Below, piece by piece: positions 14,353 to 19,644 of a stretch of 19,644 bases of DNA. Numbering within the stretch: position 1 is the stretch's first letter; every line of letters begins with the position of its first letter. The position numbers and the translations under genes were made by a program. The notes below the pieces were generated by a model. That model was not told the DNA's origin. It saw only the letters and a list, made by a program, of their open reading frames with translations, and did not search any database. The DNA is taken from assembly GCA_964354625.1 (NCBI GenBank), contig CAYHAK010000034.1, positions 1 to 19,644 on the forward strand, written 5' to 3'. Source of the DNA: DATKKK01 sp964354625 (GTDB lineage: Archaea > Thermoproteota > Bathyarchaeia > Bathyarchaeales > Bathycorpusculaceae).

Positions 14353-14604
14353 ATGACTGAAGAAAAAGAATACATAAGTTCACCAACTTCGACAACTACG
14401 ACTACATCGGGTCAAGCTATAAGAATTGTATTCGGACCAGATTCAGAATTATTAGATATAACTAATAAAAGAGATAAAAAAAATAAATATTGTAAATTTT
14501 GTAAAAAATGGTTTTCATCTTGGCATTCTAAATGTCCAATATGTGATACGAAATTAGAGGAAGGCGCCAATCAAATTACGTTATCTGATTCAAATAATGA
14601 ATGA
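14353..14604 (+). CDS. Small zinc-ribbon protein
   Basis: An 83-residue protein. A threonine/serine-rich N-terminus (SPTSTTTTTSGQ) is followed by an extended stretch (AIRIVFGPDSELLDI) and a zinc ribbon C47-x2-C50 (YCKFCKKW) with C61-x2-C64 (KCPICDTK). AGTGA (14342-14346) provides a ribosome binding site seven bases before the ATG. It is transcribed with the membrane protein gene 12 bases upstream and may be its soluble partner or regulator. No named family was recognised. Confidence -1.
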   Translation: MTEEKEYISSPTSTTTTTSGQAIRIVFGPDSELLDITNKRDKKNKYCKFCKKWFSSWHSKCPICDTKLEEGANQITLSDSNNE

Positions 14605-14635
14605 GGATTCTTATCATGATTCTTAATCACTAACT

Positions 14636-14686
14636 TTTGATCATGCATTAGATGAGCTGGTGAGAAAATATTTTGAAAAACAATAA
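14636..14686 (+). pseudogene. Relic of a second integrase C-terminus
   Basis: The frame FDHALDELVRKYFEKQ ends with TAA at 14684-14686 and aligns with the end of the intact integrase (YDHVSDEMVREYFKKQ, 13656-13703): 10 of 16 residues and 38 of 48 bases agree by my count. A stop at 14624-14626 shows that the rest is missing. It is a trace of another integrase copy, or of a recombination event in the 3' end of the integrase gene, and it closes the segment holding the membrane/zinc-ribbon pair. Confidence -1.
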
Positions 14687-14701
14687 TTGGAAGGACACGG
14701 C

Positions 14702-15397
14702 TTAGAAATTCTTAAATAATTTTTTATTTTTTTTATAACAATCCTTACAAACTGGTTTTTCCATTGAAGAGTTGTTCGGTTTACCACAAATATGACAAGC
14801 GCCATTTTTTTCTATGTATGCTGTATCCTCAAATTTTTTCCATTTTTGATAATCAGTTAAACAATATGGATGCTCAGGGTCTAGTTTTATTCGAGTTCCA
14901 CATCGAATGCAATAACCATCACTATTTTTATTTAATTCTTCTTTCGATGCAACTTTTTCGACTGTTACTCTAATTTCGTCACTGATTCTGATTAATCTTT
15001 TAACTTCGTCATTAATCTCTTCATATAATTTTTGATCCTCTGATTTATACACTACAATTCCCATTTCATTATTGTTCATTTGAGAAAATTCATAAAAATT
15101 CATGGAGGTAATTAGGGCTTCTTTTTCATTTAAATAACATTTTGCATGGAGATTTTTGCATATGCTAGTTCGAACAGATTTTAAAGATTTTAACCAATTA
15201 CTTTCTTGGGGTTGAAGTTCACTTTTCCCATATATAATCCTGATATCTAATTTCATTCTGTCTTGATCTTCAAGCATCTCTTTAAATCGATCACAAATTT
15301 GTAAATATGGGCTTATAAGAATTAATCGTTCTTTTGCACCTTTGATAATTTGGGCTAATTCATTTGAAACCCCAGTTGTATCTAAAAATTTTGCCAT
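14702..15397 (-). CDS. Phospholipase D-like nuclease (single HKD motif) with C-terminal zinc-binding tail
   Basis: A 231-residue protein. The PLD-like domain covers about residues 1-150, with one HKD motif: H84 and K86 in NLHAKCYLN, N100 in ITSMNFYEFS, and E111 in NNNEMGIVV. Single-motif members dimerise to build one active site and often act as nucleases (Nuc/BfiI group). The tail has cysteine pairs C163/C166 (YCIRCGTR), C201/C204 (ACHICGK) and C217/C220 (VCKDCYKK), plus C179, suited to two zinc fingers. There is no signal peptide, so it acts in the cytoplasm. No ribosome binding site is seen before its ATG; TTAATTAATC (complement, about 15419-15428) lies at leaderless promoter distance. It diverges from the nuclease-RecQ gene and may belong to the same defence locus (inference). 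Confidence -1.
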   Translation of the reverse strand: MAKFLDTTGVSNELAQIIKGAKERLILISPYLQICDRFKEMLEDQDRMKLDIRIIYGKSELQPQESNWLKSLKSVRTSICKNLHAKCYLNEKEALITSMNFYEFSQMNNNEMGIVVYKSEDQKLYEEINDEVKRLIRISDEIRVTVEKVASKEELNKNSDGYCIRCGTRIKLDPEHPYCLTDYQKWKKFEDTAYIEKNGACHICGKPNNSSMEKPVCKDCYKKNKKLFKNF

Positions 15398-15639
15398 AAT
15401 AAAATGATATAGAGTCAGATTAATTAACTCTTTCTAAGAACAGTCCTTATTTATTTAAAATAACAATTATAATGAGAGAATATTTTGAATAAAAGAAGGA
15501 AAACAAGATAAACAGGTAAAAGGACTAAAGAGACAGCAATTTTTGGCTATTTTTATGATTGAAAACAGCAAAGGTCATATACAACAGGTTTATTCAAAGT
15601 CCTCAATTTGAAGTAAAAGTAAACTAATGGTCATATTAA
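15398..15639. promoter_or_regulatory. Divergent intergenic region between PLD and nuclease-RecQ genes
   Basis: This 242-base AT-rich stretch holds no supportable gene. Candidate TATA boxes are TTATTTAAAATAA (about 15449-15462) and CTATTTTTATG (about 15547-15557, plus strand). GGTCATAT appears twice, near 15573 and 15630, the second copy just before the RecQ start, which has no clear ribosome binding site. AGAGAATATTTT at 15475-15486 repeats 12 bases of the integrase 3' end. Exact promoters are undetermined. Confidence -1.
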
Positions 15640-18600
15640 ATGGAAGAAATAATCGATTTAAATGCCAGAGCAAGATTTAGGGAACATTCTGTAAAATTTT
15701 ATCAGTCTATTGCACTCCCTAAGGAATTGTTGGAATTAAATTGCATTACAAATTTTGGAAATTATAAATTTATTAACCAATGGAGAATTGATTTTCCAAA
15801 GGAAATTAGAAATGAGGTACCCAAGGAATTCAAAACTATTTTATCTATCGCTCATAAAATATTAACTAGAGGGGAATATACAAAATTGTCTCCATATTTA
15901 GAAAATAAGTTGTCATCTAGATTTGTTAATAAAGGAGAATTTAATCCTTCCGCTTACGAACAAACTAATAGTAATCATAATTCAACATATTGGTTTGATG
16001 GCGACACTTATGAAAAGAACTTTTTTGAAAATATTTTACCAAAAATTTTAGGTGATTCATTTAAAAGATTTGTAATTCCTCAGGTTGAATTTCACAGCCT
16101 TGTTTATGATTATGACAGATATTCCGAATCTAAAGAATCAAAAGAAAGAGTCGATTTTTTAATAACTACAAACAGATCAAATGTTGTAGTCGAATTGGAT
16201 GGTTACGAGCACAATAATCAAAGGTCTAAAGATTATTCAAGGACAAGAAGATTAATTGAAAATGGTTTTAAGGAAATAAGGATCAATAATTCTGATTTAC
16301 AAAATCCTGATTGTGCCGGTATTCAGGAATTAAAAAAGGAATTTGAAAATATCAATGTAATCAAATATAAAAAAACAGAGTATGATAAGTATATTAATTC
16401 TTTTAAATTAGCTCATCAGTTTCAGATTGCTTTAATAGAACTACTATTTGTTGGAGCTATTGATGGTAAAGATAGAAATAAGATAAATTACGACTTTGAT
16501 TTTATAAATGAATATGATAATAATGAAATTAAATTTATTATTGAAGAAGCAATGATTGATCTAAAACAACTTATCTCTAAATTAAGTGAGCTACTCAGTC
16601 TTCCTTATAACATAAACAAGCTACAGATAGATAACGATGATAAAGTAAGTATAATTTTGACTTATAACGAAAATATAGACGCAAGAAAACCATTATGCAT
16701 AATACAAGATATTTCTTTCCCTCGAATAATAAGAAAAGAGCTAAAGCCTGCAGAAAATATTAAAATTGTTCAAGAACCAAGCGTTAAGCAATTAGAATAT
16801 TTCTTAGAATACATATTTGGTTATTCATCTTTTAGAGAAGGCCAGGTAGATTCATTAAAAAGGATATTGTTAAATAAGGATACGATCACCCTTCTTCCCA
16901 CAGGTGCAGGTAAATCCCTAATCTTTCAATTAGCTACCTTTTTATTACCCGGGGTTTCGGTTATCGTTGTTCCAATAAAATCTTTAATGCATGATCAAGT
17001 AGAGAATCTAGAACGAAAGGGAATAACTAGAGCCATTGGATTGTCTGGAGATATCGAAAATAGATTTGAAAAAGAAAAAGTTCAAAGATTGTTTTACCAG
17101 GGTCAATATCTATTTATTTATGTTGCTCCAGAAAGATTTTTAATTAATGAATTTAGGCACTCATTAAGAGAGTTTACAAAGGAGTATTTAATATCACTCG
17201 TAGTAATTGATGAATCTCATTGTGTTTCTGAATGGGGGCATGATTTTAGACCGGCGTACCTTACAGTTGGAAAAAATAGTCGTACTTATTGCCAAAACAA
17301 AGATGGATTTATTCCTCCATTAATAGCTTTAACTGGTACGGCATCTGAAAATGTGCTTCTTGATGTAAAAGAAGATTTAGAAATAAAAGACGAAGGGGCA
17401 GTAATAAGTTCTGAAACATTTGACCGAAAAGAATTACATTTTAACATTATTAAATGCAAAACGGATGAAAAATATTTGTTTTTAAAAAATATAATAGAAA
17501 AACAATTACCAGAAAGGTTAGAAACAAAAGATCTTTTTGAATTGAAAGGAAAATCAACAAAAAGTGGAATTATTTTCTGCCCATTCACAACCAATAATGA
17601 AACTAATCCGAGAGGAGTTGAATATTTTATCGAAAGAATCAAAAAAGATTTTGGAAATATTTGTGAACCCCATTATTCTGATGAAAGATATAGAATTATT
17701 AATGCTAAAAATTTTCAAGAAAATAATTTTCCACTTCTTATCGCGACAAAAGGATATGGAATGGGAATTGATAAACCAAATATAAGATACATTATTCATA
17801 TCAATTTACCCCAATCCGTGGAGGCGTATTATCAGGAAGCTGGACGTGCAGGACGAGACAGAGAGCATTCTGAATGCTTCATAATTTATTCATGTTCTGA
17901 TGATAGAAAAAACAATGCGTTATTGGATCTAAACACTCCACTCGAAGAAATAAAGAATATTTGTCATCAACGCAGCAAATGGGATGACATTCGAAGCCTA
18001 TTCTATTTTCATATTAATTCATTTAAGGGAAAAAATGACGAAATGGAAATTATCAAAGGGATATTAAATGAAATTAACGATCTTGATAAAGAATATCAAC
18101 CTTTTAAATCAAAATTTAATAATATCTATCTAGTTAGAAATGACGATAACGAAACATTTAAAGCTATAGAAAAAGCAATATTTCGATTAACTGCAATAGG
18201 TGTAATTACTAATTATGGAATAGATTATGCCTCGAATGAATTTAGTTTAAAAATAAATAATATTGACAAAGAAAATATAATACAGCATTATTTTGATTAT
18301 GTTAAAAAGTATAATCAATTTAGGGCAAAAATCGAAAAAGAAAAATTAGAAAATAAAAAAGATTTGGACACAAAAAATTTCATTATCTATTGTTGCGAAT
18401 TATTTTTAGATTATGTTTATGATTATTACGAAAAAGGAAGACGACAGGCTTTGTATACTATGTTGTCGATTTTGGATAAATCATTTTCTTGCAAAGAACC
18501 CGATAAGATTTTTAGAGAAGAAGTAGCTAACTTTCTGAAAAGAACTTATTCTAAACAATTAATGGAAATAGCCAATTCAAAAGATCTTTCAAAAATGCTA

Positions 18601-19074
18601 ATTCACATAAGAGAACTACTCGGCGATTCAAACCAATCAGATTCTTTGATTAAACCGGTCTCAGATTTTAAATCTCTTTACAATCAAATATTAAAAACAA
18701 TGGAGGATCACCCAGAAAGTATCGGATTATTCCTCTTAAGAGCCTACGTACCCGTTAGAATTGGAATTGTAGACGAAAGTCAAACAATTAAGGATATTAA
18801 TCAATTTTTAATGCTGTCAATTGAAAGATACAATTTTGATAAAGAAATGGTTTACCCTCTATTGTCTTGGTTGTTATTAGAAATTGTTAAATTAAAAAAT
18901 AATCAAGGTATTTCAATTTCAAAAGAGATGATAAATAAAATAAATGACGATAAATTAACTATTATGCTTATTAGAGAATTTGAAAAAGAAAAGATTGCAT
19001 TAGATTATGGCAAGATCATATTACTGAAAAATATTTATAAAGATTTAGAAAATAATTTTTATGGAGAAGAATAA
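15640..19074 (+). CDS. Vsr/DUF559-like nuclease fused to a RecQ-type DNA helicase
   Basis: An 1144-residue protein. Residues about 118-225 look like a Vsr/DUF559-type PD-(D/E)XK nuclease: E125 in DTYEKNFFE, D172 in RVDFLITT, E185 and D187 in VVVELDGYEH, then SRTRRLIENGFKEIRI. Residues about 385-755 are a RecQ-like SF2 helicase: FGYSSFREGQ (393-402), Walker A LPTGAGKS (419-426), DESH box (524-527), TGTAS (565-569), ATKGYGMGIDKP (702-713) and QEAGRAGRD (732-740). The cysteine cluster of the RecQ C-terminal zinc domain is absent. The last 380 residues are helical, not recognised. It should translocate on DNA from 3' to 5' and cut it, in the cytoplasm. A coiled-coil gene begins 2 bases after its stop, and a PLD nuclease gene diverges upstream, so a multi-gene antiviral locus is likely (inference). 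Confidence -1.
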   Translation: MEEIIDLNARARFREHSVKFYQSIALPKELLELNCITNFGNYKFINQWRIDFPKEIRNEVPKEFKTILSIAHKILTRGEYTKLSPYLENKLSSRFVNKGEFNPSAYEQTNSNHNSTYWFDGDTYEKNFFENILPKILGDSFKRFVIPQVEFHSLVYDYDRYSESKESKERVDFLITTNRSNVVVELDGYEHNNQRSKDYSRTRRLIENGFKEIRINNSDLQNPDCAGIQELKKEFENINVIKYKKTEYDKYINSFKLAHQFQIALIELLFVGAIDGKDRNKINYDFDFINEYDNNEIKFIIEEAMIDLKQLISKLSELLSLPYNINKLQIDNDDKVSIILTYNENIDARKPLCIIQDISFPRIIRKELKPAENIKIVQEPSVKQLEYFLEYIFGYSSFREGQVDSLKRILLNKDTITLLPTGAGKSLIFQLATFLLPGVSVIVVPIKSLMHDQVENLERKGITRAIGLSGDIENRFEKEKVQRLFYQGQYLFIYVAPERFLINEFRHSLREFTKEYLISLVVIDESHCVSEWGHDFRPAYLTVGKNSRTYCQNKDGFIPPLIALTGTASENVLLDVKEDLEIKDEGAVISSETFDRKELHFNIIKCKTDEKYLFLKNIIEKQLPERLETKDLFELKGKSTKSGIIFCPFTTNNETNPRGVEYFIERIKKDFGNICEPHYSDERYRIINAKNFQENNFPLLIATKGYGMGIDKPNIRYIIHINLPQSVEAYYQEAGRAGRDREHSECFIIYSCSDDRKNNALLDLNTPLEEIKNICHQRSKWDDIRSLFYFHINSFKGKNDEMEIIKGILNEINDLDKEYQPFKSKFNNIYLVRNDDNETFKAIEKAIFRLTAIGVITNYGIDYASNEFSLKINNIDKENIIQHYFDYVKKYNQFRAKIEKEKLENKKDLDTKNFIIYCCELFLDYVYDYYEKGRRQALYTMLSILDKSFSCKEPDKIFREEVANFLKRTYSKQLMEIANSKDLSKMLIHIRELLGDSNQSDSLIKPVSDFKSLYNQILKTMEDHPESIGLFLLRAYVPVRIGIVDESQTIKDINQFLMLSIERYNFDKEMVYPLLSWLLLEIVKLKNNQGISISKEMINKINDDKLTIMLIREFEKEKIALDYGKIILLKNIYKDLENNFYGEE

Positions 19075-19075
19075 A

Positions 19076-19474
19076 ATGAGCGAAGATTTTTTAGATATGC
19101 ATAAAGAAGCAGAAGAATTAGTTTCGAGTTTGAAAAAACTTAATGATGAAGTTAGACGATATAAATCATCTAAAGAACAACTACAAGACCTAAATAACAA
19201 ATTATCCGGTTTTATAGAAGAAACAATGAAACTAACTGAAAAATCCGCTAAAATAATCGAAAATACTGCTAATCTAACACCTACAAAAATAGATAATAAG
19301 GTTGAAGAAATAAGTAAAAGATTGGACAAATTTGAAGAATTGATTAATAAAACGATTGATAGAATAGATAGAAATGAAAGTTCAATTAATACTCAAATAA
19401 GATTAATGACCAAAGCAATTGAAAACAATAGTGAAGTAGTAAAGAATAAAAAATTCAGTATATTTGGAAAATAA
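19076..19474 (+). CDS. Coiled-coil protein, partner of the nuclease-RecQ fusion
   Basis: A 132-residue, highly charged protein, almost entirely helical with heptad-like spacing (for example EELVSSLKKLNDEVRRY, then VEEISKRLDKFEELINKTID). A short tail KNKKFSIFGK ends it. The start at ATG 19076 is preferred because GGAG (19063-19066) stands nine bases before it; an in-frame ATG at 19061 would overlap the upstream gene by 14 bases. With one base between the upstream stop and this ATG, the pair is certainly co-transcribed. It may oligomerise the helicase, tether it to DNA or a phage component, or act as its inhibitor. No family was recognised. Confidence -1.
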   Translation: MSEDFLDMHKEAEELVSSLKKLNDEVRRYKSSKEQLQDLNNKLSGFIEETMKLTEKSAKIIENTANLTPTKIDNKVEEISKRLDKFEELINKTIDRIDRNESSINTQIRLMTKAIENNSEVVKNKKFSIFGK

Positions 19475-19523
19475 TTCACTCATCAAAGAATTTACGAATC
19501 TGAGTAAATGCAAATATAAAACC

Positions 19524-19556
19524 TAATCATTTTATATGATTATTCTCTGTTTTTTC
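19524..19556 (+). terminator. Hairpin followed by T-rich tract after the nuclease-RecQ operon
   Basis: TAATCAT (19524-19530), five-base loop, ATGATTA (19536-19542) form a perfect 7-bp hairpin, directly followed by a pyrimidine tract with six T residues (19550-19555). Archaeal termination uses T-rich tracts, so this is a reasonable end of the operon. Confidence -1.
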
Positions 19557-19591
19557 TCCATATGAACCCCCTCCAGACTCCAATCATGATT

Positions 19592-19610
19592 ACCTGATTA
19601 AAAATTAGGT
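19592..19610. repeat. Second hairpin at the right end
   Basis: ACCTGATT (19592-19599), loop AAA, AATTAGGT (19603-19610) pair over eight positions with one G-T wobble, followed by a T-containing stretch on the plus strand. It may terminate a convergent gene that lies beyond the window. No gene is visible between 19475 and the end. Confidence -1.
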
Positions 19611-19644
19611 GGAATATTTTTATCATTGATAATACAGAACTTAC

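Noticed and set aside
13828..14604. CBASS or Pycsar system
   Set aside because: No nucleotidyltransferase or cyclase gene adjoins the membrane protein; the likeness is limited to the first membrane segment.
17286..17799. Minus-strand open frames inside the nuclease-RecQ gene, and similar ones inside other large genes
   Set aside because: They lie opposite strongly supported coding sequence, lack ribosome binding sites and show no motifs.
14702..19474. DISARM-like system
   Set aside because: A PLD gene and a helicase are present, but no DUF1998 protein or methylase, and the helicase is of RecQ type.
1..19644. CRISPR arrays, tRNA or rRNA genes
   Set aside because: No regularly spaced repeats of suitable length and no cloverleaf-like or conserved rRNA sequence were seen on reading both strands.

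Overview
The window looks like a defence and mobile-element island from a methanogenic archaeon, probably of the class Methanomicrobia (inference, moderate to low confidence; lineage not provable from this sequence). Supporting signs are TATA-like boxes at archaeal spacing, ribosome binding sites of the GGTG/GGAG type that often overlap the preceding stop codon, and a tyrosine recombinase whose C-terminal stretch (VNPKIIQRKARHS and following) resembles methanogen integrases. Nearly all genes are very AT-rich. The truncated radC gene at the left edge and the integrase are visibly richer in G and C.

Layout: (1) 1-287, the 3' end of radC. (2) 405-3235, a tight three-gene operon: MazG-like nucleotide pyrophosphohydrolase, a PD-(D/E)XK nuclease fused to a DUF2075-type SF1 helicase, and a DEDDh exonuclease. 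I do not recognise it as a named defence system. (3) 3463-7682, a type IV restriction pair: McrB-like AAA+ motor with a DUF3578-like N-terminus, and a McrC-like DUF2357/PD-(D/E)XK partner, behind a promoter with an inverted repeat. (4) 7966-8859, a stand-alone Apea-like HEPN protein, a probable ribonuclease. (5) 8867-9723, a small zinc-finger gene (minus strand) divergent from an HNH endonuclease. (6) 9847-12510, an HD-domain (SAMHD1/dGTPase-like) phosphohydrolase followed by a DnaQ-like exonuclease. This block is decaying: an in-frame TAG is followed by 97 more open codons, and at least three frameshifts lie downstream. (7) 12568-14686, a tyrosine recombinase set among many inverted repeats, then a three-helix membrane protein with a small zinc-ribbon protein, then a relic of a second integrase C-terminus. 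(8) 14702-19474, a single-HKD phospholipase-D-like nuclease with zinc-binding tail (minus strand), divergent from a very large Vsr/DUF559-like nuclease-RecQ helicase fusion and an overlapping coiled-coil gene.

Most of the genes act on foreign nucleic acid or on nucleotide pools: motors fused or paired with nucleases (modules 2, 3 and 8), ribonuclease and endonuclease candidates (4, 5), and nucleotide hydrolases beside DnaQ-like exonucleases (2 and 6). The best candidates for undescribed systems are the MazG/nuclease-helicase/exonuclease operon and the nuclease-RecQ/coiled-coil/PLD locus. No CRISPR array, tRNA or rRNA was seen.
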